Below, one piece after another: positions 8,354 through 17,510 of a DNA stretch of 64,000 bases. The translations under genes were made by a program, and so were the position numbers. The DNA lies in NCBI RefSeq assembly GCF_002286965.1, contig NZ_NSKD01000002.1, positions 558,001 through 622,000 on the forward strand, read 5' to 3'. Origin of the DNA: Halovibrio salipaludis. Its GTDB lineage: Bacteria; Pseudomonadota; Gammaproteobacteria; Pseudomonadales; Oleiphilaceae. Position 1 is the first letter of the stretch. Every line of letters begins with the position of its first letter. The notes beneath the pieces are model-generated. The model was given only the letters and a program-made list of their open reading frames with translations, did not search any database and had not been told where the DNA came from.

Positions 8354-9596
8354 GGTAATCCAGATCCAACGGGCCCATTTCTCCGGCAATCCGATCGCTC
8401 AGGAGCGCCGCCGAACCGCAGGCGTTGGTCCAGCCCAGGGTGCCGTGGCCGGTATTCAGGTAGAGACCCGGCCAGGGGGTCGTACCCACGAAAGGCACAC
8501 TCGAAGGCGTCGCGGGCCGCAACCCCGCCCAGAACCGGGCCTGGTCCCAGTGCCCCGCCTTGGGGAAGCAGTGCGCCAGCCGGTCCAGGATCTGGCGGCA
8601 ACGGGCCGGGTCAATATCCTGGCGCCAGCCGTCAATCTCCGCCATACCCGCCACGCGCAGCTCATCTCCCAGACGGGAATAGACAAGCTTGTATTCATCA
8701 TCGATCAGGCTGACGGTGTAGGCCTGCTCCGGATCCCGCACCGGTACCGTCACGGAATAGCCACGCGCCGGATACACCGGCAGGTTGATGCCCAGGGGCC
8801 GCAGCAGGGGCGCCGAGAAGCTGCCCAATGCGACCACCACGGCATCCGCCTCCAGATGGGTAAAGGCCCCGGCCTGGTTGAGACGGACCCGCCGCACCGC
8901 CCCAGCCTCGGTTTCAAGTCCCATCACCCGGCTGTTGAACAGGAATCGCACGCCTGCCGCCTCGGCCATCCCGGCCAGTCGGGCGGTGAAAACATGGGCG
9001 TCACCGGATTCATCCCCGGGCGTCCAGGTGGCGCCCTTCAGCTCTGGCTGCAGCGTGCCAAGCGCGGGCTCCCTGGCTACAGCCTTCGCCACATCGATCA
9101 CCTCGCGTTCGCAACCGAGGGCCCGCATACGGGCGGCGGGGTCATGGGCAGCGGCGTAGACGCCCGGATCCGTATAGAAGTGGAGAATACCTTCCCGGCG
9201 CTGGTGGTACTCGATCCCCGTGCGTTCACGCAGTTCGGAAAGGCATTGCCGGCTGTAGAGGCCAAGCTGCACAACGGTTTCGAGATTCCGTACATAGCGG
9301 TGACTGCGGCATTCACTGAGAAAACGCAGCCCCCAGGCCCACTGGTGAGGGTCCAGGCGCGGCCGGAAGCGCAGGGGCGCATCAGGGCGGAACAGCCAGC
9401 GCAGGAGTTGGACAGGAGCACCCGGGCTGGCCCATGGCTCGGCGTGCGAGACCGAGATCTGGCCACCATTGGCAAAGCTCGTCTCCTCGCCCGGGCCAGC
9501 CCGGCGTTCAACCACAGTCACATCATACCCGGCCTCACGCAGGTACCAGGCTGTGGTGGTGCCGATCACACCGGCACCCAGGACCGCCACATGCAT
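8343..9596 (-). CDS. dadA: D-amino acid dehydrogenase
   Basis: An FAD-dependent inner-membrane-associated dehydrogenase that oxidises D-amino acids (typically D-alanine) to 2-oxo acids and feeds electrons to the respiratory chain. The 417-residue protein has the N-terminal dinucleotide fold GAGVIG (residues 7-12), the SFANGGQIS segment next to FAD, and the C-terminal NTGHGTLGWTNACGS typical of DadA. No alanine racemase (dadX) follows, unlike the classic dad operon. It begins 6 bases after the stop of the membrane-protein gene, whose last codons supply the GGAG ribosome site. Confidence 0.92.
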   Translation of the reverse strand: MHVAVLGAGVIGTTTAWYLREAGYDVTVVERRAGPGEETSFANGGQISVSHAEPWASPGAPVQLLRWLFRPDAPLRFRPRLDPHQWAWGLRFLSECRSHRYVRNLETVVQLGLYSRQCLSELRERTGIEYHQRREGILHFYTDPGVYAAAHDPAARMRALGCEREVIDVAKAVAREPALGTLQPELKGATWTPGDESGDAHVFTARLAGMAEAAGVRFLFNSRVMGLETEAGAVRRVRLNQAGAFTHLEADAVVVALGSFSAPLLRPLGINLPVYPARGYSVTVPVRDPEQAYTVSLIDDEYKLVYSRLGDELRVAGMAEIDGWRQDIDPARCRQILDRLAHCFPKAGHWDQARFWAGLRPATPSSVPFVGTTPWPGLYLNTGHGTLGWTNACGSAALLSDRIAGEMGPLDLDYHGR

Positions 9597-9602
9597 CCGC
9601 CG

Positions 9603-10301
9603 CTACTCCAGATTGAGGGTGCGCGGCAGTGTAACCGCCAGGCCTGCCCGCCACCAGAGCACGGCCACGCCAACGCCGTGGATGTTGAGGAGCACAATCA
9701 GGATCCAGTCAAAGGCATACTTGATGCTGTCGTAATCAACCGCCGGAATGGACTGAAGGATCAGCGTCAGGATGGCGATACCCAGGGTAACGCCACTCAG
9801 CGCCAGCAACCGGGCGCCGCCACGCTGCAGCAACGGATAGCGCGAACGCCACAGTACACTGCCCAGCAGGATCTGGACGATGCCCGTCACCCCCACGTAG
9901 CCGGCCGTGCCGATGCGCCGTGCCAGCGCGAAAGCATCTCCGGCATGGCCCAGACTCAGCACATAGGGCAACAGAAAAGCCGCCGCCAGCGCCCCGAGCC
10001 AGCCCACAGCCTTACCTCGCGGGTACCCCAGCGCCTGCAGCCAGCGGTGATTGATCGCCCAGAACAGGACCTGGAGCGTAATCGCCGGAATCATCGCGCC
10101 CTTGAAAATGAAATAGGCCAGGCCGTTGCGCCCTGTGGCGCTGATGGAGGTACAGGCATCCCAGTACGGAACGCACCAGGGCACATAGCCATTCCACGCG
10201 GACAGCAGATAGGTGGTGTGGAAGGTCAGTATCGGCAGTAATGCGGTAATGAATCCCAGCCACGCGAGCCGGATCTCCCGGTTCTGCAGCTCATTCCCCA
10301 T
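9603..10301 (-). CDS. Six-helix membrane protein, possibly Frag1/DRAM/Sfk1-like
   Basis: The 232-residue protein carries about six hydrophobic segments and no signal peptide. Between the first two helices is a periplasmic or loop region with two Cys and the string SISATGR, which recalls the P-[FY]-ISDTG element of Frag1/DRAM/Sfk1 proteins. That assignment is tentative. The start at 10301 is favoured because GGAGG lies 7 bases upstream. It overlaps the stop of the LysR gene by 11 bases and precedes dadA by 6, so LysR, membrane protein, dadA and the glycosyltransferase are probably cotranscribed. No function can be assigned from sequence alone. Confidence 0.75.
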   Translation of the reverse strand: MGNELQNREIRLAWLGFITALLPILTFHTTYLLSAWNGYVPWCVPYWDACTSISATGRNGLAYFIFKGAMIPAITLQVLFWAINHRWLQALGYPRGKAVGWLGALAAAFLLPYVLSLGHAGDAFALARRIGTAGYVGVTGIVQILLGSVLWRSRYPLLQRGGARLLALSGVTLGIAILTLILQSIPAVDYDSIKYAFDWILIVLLNIHGVGVAVLWWRAGLAVTLPRTLNLE

Positions 10302-11208
10302 CGGCCGCCTCCATGGTTCCATTGAGTCCGGTGGTTTCACGGCACAGCTTCAGCCACTGATCCACGCCAGCGCTGCGGTATTTCTGGCGATGCAGTATGA
10401 AATAGAACGAGCGGGCCAGATCCCTGTGAGGCACGGGCAGCGGGATCAGGTCACCGCGGTCGAAGGCGTCCCTCAGGGCCACCTCGGACAGACAGCCCAC
10501 GCCCATACCGGTACCCACGGCGCGCTTGATGGCCTCGGTGTGCTGCAGTTCCAGAAGCACGTTGAGATCCGGCAGCAGACCGTGCATGGCGCGGTCAAAG
10601 GTCTGGCGCGTTCCGGAACCGCCCTCGCGCAGAATCCAGGTGGCGGCCAGCAGGTCCTCGTCGGTCAGCGCCTCCCGCTCTGCCAGCGGATGTCCCGGGG
10701 CACAGAACACCATCAGCCGGTCGCCCCGCCAGGGGATCACTTCCAGCTCCGGGGAATGGATCTCCCCCTCGATCAGACCCACATCCAGTTCAAAATCCGC
10801 CACCTTACGCCCGATGGTGCGGGTGTTGGCCACCTCCAGGGACACGTTGGCGCCCTCGTTTTCACTCATGAATCGTGCCATAATCGGCACCGCCATATAG
10901 TTGCCGATGGTCAGTGTGGCACCTACCTTGACGTGCCCCACCTCGGCATGACGCGCCAGCGCATGTTCCAGCTCGTGGGCTTCATCAAGCAGCGAAGCGA
11001 CCCTCGGGCGTACCAGCCGACCCAGCTCATTGAGCTGCAGGCGCTTGCCCATGCGGTCGAAAAGCTGAACGCTGAACTGGTTCTCGAGATCGCGCAGCGC
11101 ACCGCTTGCAGCGGACTGGGACATGGCCAGCTCATCGGCCGCGCGGGTTATGTTTTCATTACGGGCCGTGGCCAGAAAGACCTCAAGCTGGCGCAGCGTG
11201 TACTTCAT
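10291..11208 (-). CDS. finR: LysR-family regulator, FinR-like
   Basis: The 305-residue protein has the N-terminal winged helix of LysR regulators (LRQLEVFLATARNENITRAADELAMSQSAASGAL) and a C-terminal effector-binding domain. It is divergent from the ferredoxin-NADP reductase gene, the arrangement of finR-fpr in Pseudomonas, where FinR activates fpr under superoxide and iron stress. The name rests on this context and the N-terminus, so confidence in the symbol is lower than in the family. The ATG at 11208 is chosen because the winged helix starts there; an in-frame extension to 11259 adds nothing family-like. Its stop overlaps the next gene of the putative operon. Confidence 0.8.
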   Translation of the reverse strand: MKYTLRQLEVFLATARNENITRAADELAMSQSAASGALRDLENQFSVQLFDRMGKRLQLNELGRLVRPRVASLLDEAHELEHALARHAEVGHVKVGATLTIGNYMAVPIMARFMSENEGANVSLEVANTRTIGRKVADFELDVGLIEGEIHSPELEVIPWRGDRLMVFCAPGHPLAEREALTDEDLLAATWILREGGSGTRQTFDRAMHGLLPDLNVLLELQHTEAIKRAVGTGMGVGCLSEVALRDAFDRGDLIPLPVPHRDLARSFYFILHRQKYRSAGVDQWLKLCRETTGLNGTMEAADGE

Positions 11209-11334
11209 AATCGAGTGTTCCGATAAAACATAGCCTGATAATCCATTCAACCAATACATACGTTAAACACTGGGTATCGTCCAGGCAACTGCCTGCGCCC
11301 ACTCACCCGGTGAGCCATCAGCGAGGTAGCATTA
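11209..11334. promoter_or_regulatory. Divergent control region between LysR gene and fpr
   Basis: This 126-base gap holds both promoters. The LysR-proximal half (about 11216-11278) is AT-rich, and LysR regulators usually bind such divergent gaps at T-N11-A type sites. Several partial matches exist, but no single palindrome stands out. GAGGT 7 bases before the fpr ATG is the ribosome site. Confidence 0.45.
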
Positions 11335-12111
11335 ATGGCCAAATACAATGTGGAGACCGTACTGGACGTTCACCACTGGACGGACGAACTCTTCAGCTTC
11401 CGTACAACCCGTGATCCGGCATTCCGGTTCAAGAACGGCCAGTTCACCATGATCGGCCTGCAGCTGGAGGACGGCAAGCCGCTGATGCGGGCCTACAGCA
11501 TGGCCAGTGCCAACCATGAGGACACCCTCGAGTTCTTCAGCATCAAGGTCCAGGACGGCCCCCTGACCTCGCGCCTGCAGCACCTGGAGGTGGGCGACGA
11601 GGTACTGGTCGGCCAGAAGCCCACGGGGACGCTCATCGGCGGCAACCTCCTGCCGGGGCGTAACCTCTACCTTATTGGCACCGGCACCGGCCTGGCGCCC
11701 TTCCTGAGCATCATCAAGGACCCTGAAATCTACGAGCAGTTCCAGAACGTGATCCTGGTCCACGGCGTGCGTTACGTGGATGAACTGGCCTACCGCGAGG
11801 CCATCACCAGCGAACTGCCGCAGCACGAGTACCTGGGCGACATGATCCGGGACCAGCTGACCTACTACCCCACGGTCACGCGTGAGAACTTCGACAATCA
11901 GGGCCGCGTTACGGACCTGATCGAAAACGGCGAGCTGACGAAGAACCTGGGCATGCCCGACCTTAGCCTGGAAGAGGATCGCTTCATGATCTGCGGCAGC
12001 CCGGGCCTGCTCAAGGACATGGTGCGCATCCTCACCGAGCGCGGCTTCCAGGAAGCCAAACAGGGCCACCAGGGCCATTTCGTGATTGAACGCGCCTTCG
12101 TGGAACAGTGA
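11335..12111 (+). CDS. fpr: Ferredoxin--NADP(+) reductase
   Basis: A flavoprotein that exchanges electrons between NADPH and ferredoxin or flavodoxin, serving Fe-S repair and oxidative-stress defence. At 258 residues it has the usual bacterial subclass length. The FAD-binding motif MRAYSMAS is near residue 52, the NADP-binding IGTGTGLAPF near 113-122, and CGSPGLLKD in the C-terminal half. It is divergent from the FinR-like gene, its likely activator. The C-terminus FVERAFVEQ-like tail is typical of the Pseudomonas-type enzyme with no extra aromatic cap. Confidence 0.94.
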   Translation: MAKYNVETVLDVHHWTDELFSFRTTRDPAFRFKNGQFTMIGLQLEDGKPLMRAYSMASANHEDTLEFFSIKVQDGPLTSRLQHLEVGDEVLVGQKPTGTLIGGNLLPGRNLYLIGTGTGLAPFLSIIKDPEIYEQFQNVILVHGVRYVDELAYREAITSELPQHEYLGDMIRDQLTYYPTVTRENFDNQGRVTDLIENGELTKNLGMPDLSLEEDRFMICGSPGLLKDMVRILTERGFQEAKQGHQGHFVIERAFVEQ

Positions 12112-12183
12112 TCCGATAATGATGGCAGCGCCGCCGGTTGTCGTTACACTGGTACTCACGGTGAACGGCAGCCGGAGGCGCCC

Positions 12184-12495
12184 ATGAACCCCGACGAGTT
12201 CCTCAGAAAATACGGCATCGAGCCCTCGGACCAGGAGCGGGAGCATTCACTCCGCGAGAATTCCTGGGAACGGGCGGTGCGTCTCCATCAGCCGAACGCC
12301 GGTACGCCGCACGACTGGGAAGAGTGGGAACACGCCAGCGAACGCTATGGCGTGGAGGTGGAAACCGGCGAGGATGAAAGCGATCCCACCCGCCCCCATC
12401 ACGAGGAAGCGGAGATGATCGATGACCGGCCCACTGTCATGGACTGGCTGATCACCCGCTGGCGTCGCCTGCGCAAGCGGGTACTGGGTCACTGA
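12184..12495 (+). CDS. Unknown 103-residue acidic protein
   Basis: I do not recognise this gene. The protein is rich in Glu, Asp, Trp and Arg, has no signal peptide, and ends in a basic amphipathic tail ([12 protein letters not shown]) after a short hydrophobic helix VMDWLI, suggesting peripheral membrane attachment. GGAGG 6 bases before the ATG supports translation. It lies 72 bases after fpr on the same strand and could be cotranscribed with it. Its last 7 bases overlap the stop of the convergent chemoreceptor gene. Confidence 0.7.
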   Translation: MNPDEFLRKYGIEPSDQEREHSLRENSWERAVRLHQPNAGTPHDWEEWEHASERYGVEVETGEDESDPTRPHHEEAEMIDDRPTVMDWLITRWRRLRKRVLGH

Positions 12496-14033
12496 GTTCG
12501 GAAACGCCCCATGGTGGTACGCAGCTGATCCATCTGCGCCTGTATGGCGTGGGCCGCCTCAACCGTGTGGCCGGCATCCGTATCCGTCTGTTCAGCCACC
12601 TCTGAAACGGTTTCCATCCGCCGGCTGATGTCGTCCGACACCTGGCTCTGCTGCTCCACAGCCGCCGCGATCTGGTCGTTCATGCCCTGGATCTGCCCAA
12701 TGGCCTCCATCACACGGTGGATGGCCTCGGACGTCCGGTTGACCGAGGCAACGCTCTCCCGGCTGGCACTGGCGCTCGCCTCACTCTCGCTGACCAGGGT
12801 CTGGACCTGCTGCTGGAGCCGCTCGATGGTTTCCTGGACCTGATTGGTGGAATCCTGGGTCCGCTGCGCCAGGTTGCGGACCTCATCCGCCACCACCGCG
12901 AAACCGCGCCCCGACTCACCGGCACGGGCAGCTTCGATGGCGGCGTTCAACGCCAGCAGGTTGGTCTGGTCGGCGATCTCCCGGATCATGCCGAGCACCT
13001 TGCTCACGTCCTGGGCGTCCTGCTCCAGGCTCTCCATGGTGCGTGCCGTCTCCGCAAACCGGGTATCCAGGTGATCGATGCGCTGGCGCGCCTCGCGTGC
13101 CACGCTGTCCCCCTCGTTCGCGGAATCCGCCGCTTCATGGGCATGGCTGGCCGCGTTCTGGGCATTACCGGAAACATCCTGGATGGATGAAGCCATCTGA
13201 TTGACCGCGGTCGCCGCCTCGCTGACATCGCGGCTCTGGCGGTCCGCTCCCTCGTGGGTCTTGGCCGTGACATCCAGCACCTGCTGCACGCTGCTCTCCG
13301 CCGAGGCCGTCGCCGCATCGATCTGGCCCAGCAGATCGCCTACATGGGCCACCATCAGGTTGTAGGCCTCCAGCATCTCACCCACTTCATTCTCGCGGAT
13401 CTCGATACTGAGAGTCTCCGAGAAGTCGCCGTCAGCCACCTGACGCAGTTTCTGCCGCAGCCGTTCCACCTGCTCCATGAAATGGAAATTGCCGTAGATG
13501 CGGCCGATCGCCAGCATGCCAACCATCATCACCAGCAGAATCATGCCCGCCATGGCGGCCTGCCGTCGGGCGCTCTGATCGGCCTGCCTGACCTTGGCCA
13601 CGCCCTCGATGAGGGCATTCCGCATTCTGTCCGAGGCCTGCATGACGGCCGCCGCTTCCGGAGCGGACCCGCTACCGGCCTGCCCGACCAGGCGCTGGTA
13701 ATCCTGCCAGGGGCCCTCAAGCGCGCTGAACGCCGCCCGGTTGTCAATCAGTGGCCCCAGGGTGCGCTCCAGCTCTGACAGCGGCTCACCCGCGCCACCA
13801 CCACCGGAAACCCGTTGATTGGCCACCGTGAGCTGCTGCTGGGCGGTCTCCGCGGCGGCAATGGCCCCGGGCTCCGGAACGAGATTGCGCCAGAGAGCCA
13901 CCGCCAGCCCCGCCAGCAGCACAAAAATCAGGATGAAGGAAACAAGAAACTGGGCATTAAAGGTTCTCAGGCCGACAAGGGCCATCATCCGGAAAACCAG
14001 GTTGGCGACCCACTCCCGCATAGACTGCTCCAC
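12489..14033 (-). CDS. Methyl-accepting chemotaxis protein
   Basis: A 514-residue transmembrane chemoreceptor. Transmembrane helices lie at about 28-48 and 158-177, bracketing a small periplasmic sensor region of about 110 residues with a Gly-rich spot (GGGGAG, 77-82). A HAMP-like linker follows, then a long cytoplasmic coiled coil with the invariant hairpin tip [19 protein letters not shown] (about residues 350-370), where CheA and CheW bind. No C-terminal CheR-docking pentapeptide is present. The ligand cannot be guessed. It is monocistronic, with a 269-base gap upstream shared with the divergent DUF2156 gene. Confidence 0.93.
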   Translation of the reverse strand: MEQSMREWVANLVFRMMALVGLRTFNAQFLVSFILIFVLLAGLAVALWRNLVPEPGAIAAAETAQQQLTVANQRVSGGGGAGEPLSELERTLGPLIDNRAAFSALEGPWQDYQRLVGQAGSGSAPEAAAVMQASDRMRNALIEGVAKVRQADQSARRQAAMAGMILLVMMVGMLAIGRIYGNFHFMEQVERLRQKLRQVADGDFSETLSIEIRENEVGEMLEAYNLMVAHVGDLLGQIDAATASAESSVQQVLDVTAKTHEGADRQSRDVSEAATAVNQMASSIQDVSGNAQNAASHAHEAADSANEGDSVAREARQRIDHLDTRFAETARTMESLEQDAQDVSKVLGMIREIADQTNLLALNAAIEAARAGESGRGFAVVADEVRNLAQRTQDSTNQVQETIERLQQQVQTLVSESEASASASRESVASVNRTSEAIHRVMEAIGQIQGMNDQIAAAVEQQSQVSDDISRRMETVSEVAEQTDTDAGHTVEAAHAIQAQMDQLRTTMGRFRTQ

Positions 14034-14256
14034 TGATACCGCCTGAATGGAACCGGTTCGGGGATCCTCAATGAAGGACCGGAAAAGTCAAAAAATAAGC
14101 CTTTACTGAACAGTGTAGAACAATCAAATGTCCTTCAATTTCAGCTGTTTAGAGACATTTTGTGAGACCGGTCATGGATCCCGACTCCAGCTTAAGGCCT
14201 GGATCACAATTTGATCATCAGCCCCTTCTTAACCCTCACGAAAGCCGCTCATGATG

Positions 14257-14270
14257 AGTCTGGACAGACT
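14257..14270. promoter_or_regulatory. Palindrome AGTCTG-GA-CAGACT upstream of the DUF2156 gene
   Basis: A perfect 6+2+6 palindrome 33 bases before the chosen start, within the 269-base gap 14034-14302 between the chemoreceptor and DUF2156 genes. It may be an operator. The gap also holds a spaced inverted repeat (TGAAGGAC at 14072-14079, GTCCTTCA at 14130-14137) and AT-rich stretches suited to promoters on both strands. I recognise no sigma-28 or sigma-54 element in it. Confidence 0.4.
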
Positions 14271-14302
14271 GTTCTTTATACCGCAACCGGGGATCAGTGG
14301 CG

Positions 14303-15385
14303 ATGACAATTCTCATGAAACAGCAATTCCTGGGCGACTGGCGTGAAGGGCTGAGCGCCGCGCAGTGTCGCCCGCTGATCCAGCATTACGGGCGCCAGTC
14401 CAGCGCCTACTTCAATCTCCAGTCCGACGTGCGCCGTTTCGGGGACCCGCGACTCGGCTTTGTCGCCTATGCGCCCGTCAGCACCCTGTTCGGGCGCGTC
14501 AACATCGTCTTTGCCAACCCCGTCTGCGCGCCTTCCATACAGCCACTGCTTCTGAAGCAGTGCCTGGAGCAGGTGCCGGGCCAGTTTCTGTTCAGCGGCA
14601 TCGATGACAGAGTGACCGGCGATCTAGAGGCACTGGGCTTCACCATCAATGCCATGGGCACGGAGTTCCGGGTACGCATCCCGGCATTCGACACCGTGGG
14701 GCGCGACAAGAAGCAGCTCCGCCACGCCGGCAATCTGGGCAGGCGCTGTCAGCTGCGCGTGCGGGAACAGCAGGCCCGCGAGGTGGACACCCGGCAGATG
14801 GAACGCATCTCCCGGCACTGGCGCCAGCACAAGCGGGTGCGCAACCACGAGCTCCGGCTGCTCACGCGACCGCCGGTGTTCAGTGACGAATGGGGGGTGC
14901 GCCGCTTCTACGCCTACGACAGGGACGACCGGCTGCTTGGTTACGTCTTCTTTGATCCCTTCTTCGAGAACGGTAACGTCGTTGGATACACCGCCAACAT
15001 CCTGCGCCAGGACATGGAGCAGAGCCCCAGCGGTCTGCTCGATTTCATCATCCTGGAGGCCATGGAGTGCTTTCACCGGGAAGGTATCGAGTACCTGTCC
15101 CTTGGGATATCCCCCCTGCACAACATCGAGGCCGTCCCCGGCGACAATCCGCTGATACGGCGTGTGGCCCAGTATCTGTACCAACATGGCAACCGCCTCT
15201 ATGCCTTCCGGTCGCTGGCCTACCACAAGACCCGGTATCGCGGTGAGGAATCCCGGTGGTATCTGGCCACCCGAGAGACCAGCACCCTCAAGGTGGCCTG
15301 GAGCCTGCTGCGCGGCACCGGGATCCTGGGAAGCCCGGATTACGTCCAGCCCTCAGGGGATCCATCGATTCCTGTCCCGGGCTGA
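14303..15385 (+). CDS. DUF2156 / phosphatidylglycerol lysyltransferase C-terminal-like protein
   Basis: The 360-residue soluble protein has the double GNAT-like fold of DUF2156. Features include an N-terminal half reading AYFNLQSDVRRFG, then a basic region, and a C-terminal LLDFIILEAMECFHREGIEYLSLGISPL resembling the catalytic end of MprF. In MprF this domain transfers an aminoacyl group from tRNA to phosphatidylglycerol, but the membrane flippase half is absent here, so the substrate is unknown. Start choice: ATG at 14303, with a GTG 6 bases earlier as an alternative. It is 69 bases from the imuA start and has its own upstream region, so cotranscription with the SOS cassette is unlikely. Confidence 0.78.
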   Translation: MTILMKQQFLGDWREGLSAAQCRPLIQHYGRQSSAYFNLQSDVRRFGDPRLGFVAYAPVSTLFGRVNIVFANPVCAPSIQPLLLKQCLEQVPGQFLFSGIDDRVTGDLEALGFTINAMGTEFRVRIPAFDTVGRDKKQLRHAGNLGRRCQLRVREQQAREVDTRQMERISRHWRQHKRVRNHELRLLTRPPVFSDEWGVRRFYAYDRDDRLLGYVFFDPFFENGNVVGYTANILRQDMEQSPSGLLDFIILEAMECFHREGIEYLSLGISPLHNIEAVPGDNPLIRRVAQYLYQHGNRLYAFRSLAYHKTRYRGEESRWYLATRETSTLKVAWSLLRGTGILGSPDYVQPSGDPSIPVPG

Positions 15386-15423
15386 TACAGCCCACGCATT
15401 GCCGGGCATCGCCACAGCTCCTA

Positions 15424-15443
15424 TACTGTATATATAAACAGTT
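15424..15443 (+). promoter_or_regulatory. LexA box of the imuA-imuB-dnaE2 operon
   Basis: TACTGTATATATAAACAGTT contains CTGT-N8-ACAG (15426-15441), a near-ideal gammaproteobacterial SOS box with an AT-only core. It ends 11 bases before the imuA ATG, so bound LexA would cover the promoter start region. Confidence 0.95.
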
Positions 15444-15454
15444 ACGAGGTGGCG

Positions 15455-16102
15455 ATGTCCGTTCATCCCCGCACACAGCTTGAACAGGATCCCCGCCTGT
15501 GGCGGGCAAGCCAGCAGAAGACCGGCCACTCCCAGGGGGTTGCCAGCGGTTTTGAAGCCCTCGACCAGCTGCTGGCCACCAGCGGCTGGCCACAGGGAGC
15601 TCTGATTGAATGCCACAGCGCCCTCAACGGCATTGGCGAACTGCAGCTGTTTGCCCATGCCATGCGCCAGTGCGTGCGCAATGAAACAGCCCTGTTCTGG
15701 GTGGATCCTCCCCATGCGCCCTACCCGCCGGCCCTGGAAGGCATGGGGCTGCCTCCGGAGCACTGCTTTCTGGTGCGCACCGGCAGCCGCTCGGACCACC
15801 TCTGGGCCCTGGAGCAGCTCCTGGGCAACAATGCGGTGGGTATGGTGATGGGGTGGAGCCGGCGGCGTGATCCCGCCGCACTCCGGCGACTTCAGCTGGC
15901 TCTGGAAGAACGCCGCACCCTGGGCGTCCTGATCACCCCGGAAACAGGCACCAGCCAGGCCTCCCCCGCCCCCATGCGCCTGAGCCTTGAAGCGGTGCCC
16001 GGGGCAAACCAGCTGCGGGTGACACTGCTGCGCCAGCGCGGCGGTCAGGCGGGAAGCCGGACCCTGACACTGCCTCCCGTCATCCCCCGTCAGACGGTGT
16101 GA
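15455..16102 (+). CDS. imuA: Translesion synthesis accessory protein ImuA
   Basis: A RecA/SulA-like accessory factor of the ImuA-ImuB-DnaE2 mutasome, which makes error-prone bypass of DNA damage. The 215-residue protein shows the family layout: VASGFEALDQLLATSGWPQGALIE (about 28-51), the region matching the RecA core start but without a full Walker A, and a later GMVMGWSRRRDPAALRRLQLAL helix. The ATG at 15455 is chosen over a GTG two codons upstream because GAGGT lies at the right distance. It directly follows a strong LexA box, and imuB begins 4 bases after its stop. Confidence 0.9.
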   Translation: MSVHPRTQLEQDPRLWRASQQKTGHSQGVASGFEALDQLLATSGWPQGALIECHSALNGIGELQLFAHAMRQCVRNETALFWVDPPHAPYPPALEGMGLPPEHCFLVRTGSRSDHLWALEQLLGNNAVGMVMGWSRRRDPAALRRLQLALEERRTLGVLITPETGTSQASPAPMRLSLEAVPGANQLRVTLLRQRGGQAGSRTLTLPPVIPRQTV

Positions 16103-16106
16103 TCCA

Positions 16107-17510
16107 GTGCTGTGGCTGTATCTCCATCTGCCCTCGCTGTTGCTGGATCACCACCGAAGCGACGATGTGCCGGTGGCACTGAGCACAGGCACACCCCCGG
16201 TGATCCAGCAGCCGGACGAACAGGCCCGACAGGCGGGTATCCAGGCAGGCCAGTCCATGGCCACAGCCCGTGCTCTGTGCCCGCAACTCGCTCTGATCCC
16301 CTTCAGCGACGCCCGCCAGGCGGAACTGCTGGAGCAGCTGGCAACGGCACTCTACCAGCTGGCCTCCCCCTTGGCCCTGTGGCCACCGGATGGCCTTCTG
16401 ATCCACGCCGACCGGCTGCGCCACCTCTACCCGCAACCACAGGATCTGGCGACAGTCCTTGCACAGCACCTGTCACAGCATGGACTGAACGGCCACATGG
16501 CCACCGGCACCAGTCCGCGCATGGCCCGGCTTCTGGCTCGCCACGGCAGCGCTGTATGCACGGACGATCCGGAAACCATGCACCATGCCCTGCGCCGCCT
16601 GCCGGTCACGGCCACGGACTGGCCGGCCAGGGTCCGCCAGAGGCTGACCCGAATGGGCCTGCAGCACCTGGAGGATCTGCTCGCGTGCTGCCCCGCGGAG
16701 CTGACCACCCGCCTGGGACCGGAACTGTACGAGGACCTGCAGCGGATACTCGGGCGATCCGGCGATCCCGTTCAGGAGTTCCATCCCCCGGCAACATTCC
16801 ATCAGAGCCTGGCGCTGACCCGGGAAACCCGGAATACCGACCATCTGAAGGCCCCACTGTCGCATCTTCTGGAAGCCCTCGAGGCCTTTCTGCGCCAGCG
16901 CCAGTGCCGCTGTGACCGGCTCAGCCTCACCCTTCACCACCCCGACCGGGCACCCACCTCCCTGGAGCTGGAAACCAGCCGGGGAGAGATCAGGGCAGAG
17001 GCCTTCCTGGAGCTGGCCCTGCTGCGACTGGCCGCGACCCGCCTGCCCGACGACGTCAATGCCCTGTCGCTGGCGACAGAACGCACTGTTGCCCTGGATG
17101 CCACCGAAAGCCGTGACCTGTTCGACAGCGGTGGAGGCCATCAGAGCGCCCGTGAAACCCTGCTCTACCGGCTGCGGGCCCGGCTGGGGCGGGACAGCAT
17201 CCAGTCCCCTGGCCGGAACCCGGACCCGCGCCCGGAACGCTGCGCCCACTGGCAGCCCGCCCGGGAACGGGGCACCAGCACACCCCCGCGTTCAGGCCCA
17301 GCACGCCCCTTCTGGCTCCAGCAGCCACCAAAACCCCTGCAGCACCCCCCGGTCCGCTGGCTCAACGGCCCCGAGCGCATCCAGGGCGGCTGGTGGGACG
17401 GCGACTATGTACGCCGCGACTACTACATCGCCCTGCTGGACAACGGTCAGCGCGCCTGGCTGTTCCGCAACCAGCAGGATCAGTGGTTCATTCACGGCTG
17501 GTTCGGATGA
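16107..17510 (+). CDS. imuB: Inactive Y-family polymerase-like protein ImuB
   Basis: The hub of the mutasome, binding the beta clamp, DnaE2 and ImuA. The 467-residue protein aligns with Y-family polymerases, but the catalytic acidic residues are missing: the strand that carries D-x-D in DinB reads WLYLHLPSLLLD here, as in other ImuB proteins. The C-terminal GPERIQGGWWDGDYVRRDYY and WFIHGWFG are typical of the family. A Pro-rich low-complexity linker sits at about 370-420. The start is GTG at 16107, 4 bases after imuA. Its stop overlaps the dnaE2 ATG in an ATGA junction, so all three genes are translationally linked. Confidence 0.93.
   Translation: MLWLYLHLPSLLLDHHRSDDVPVALSTGTPPVIQQPDEQARQAGIQAGQSMATARALCPQLALIPFSDARQAELLEQLATALYQLASPLALWPPDGLLIHADRLRHLYPQPQDLATVLAQHLSQHGLNGHMATGTSPRMARLLARHGSAVCTDDPETMHHALRRLPVTATDWPARVRQRLTRMGLQHLEDLLACCPAELTTRLGPELYEDLQRILGRSGDPVQEFHPPATFHQSLALTRETRNTDHLKAPLSHLLEALEAFLRQRQCRCDRLSLTLHHPDRAPTSLELETSRGEIRAEAFLELALLRLAATRLPDDVNALSLATERTVALDATESRDLFDSGGGHQSARETLLYRLRARLGRDSIQSPGRNPDPRPERCAHWQPARERGTSTPPRSGPARPFWLQQPPKPLQHPPVRWLNGPERIQGGWWDGDYVRRDYYIALLDNGQRAWLFRNQQDQWFIHGWFG

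Noticed and set aside
8352-10241. Long open frame (629 codons) antisense to dadA and the membrane-protein gene
   Set aside because: Low-complexity Arg/Gly/His-rich translation without any domain, running across two well-supported genes. It results from high GC at third positions.
17393-17506. Extended dnaE2 start upstream of 17507
   Set aside because: The extra 38 residues come from inside imuB in another frame and do not resemble the PHP domain start; the ATGA junction gives the proper start.
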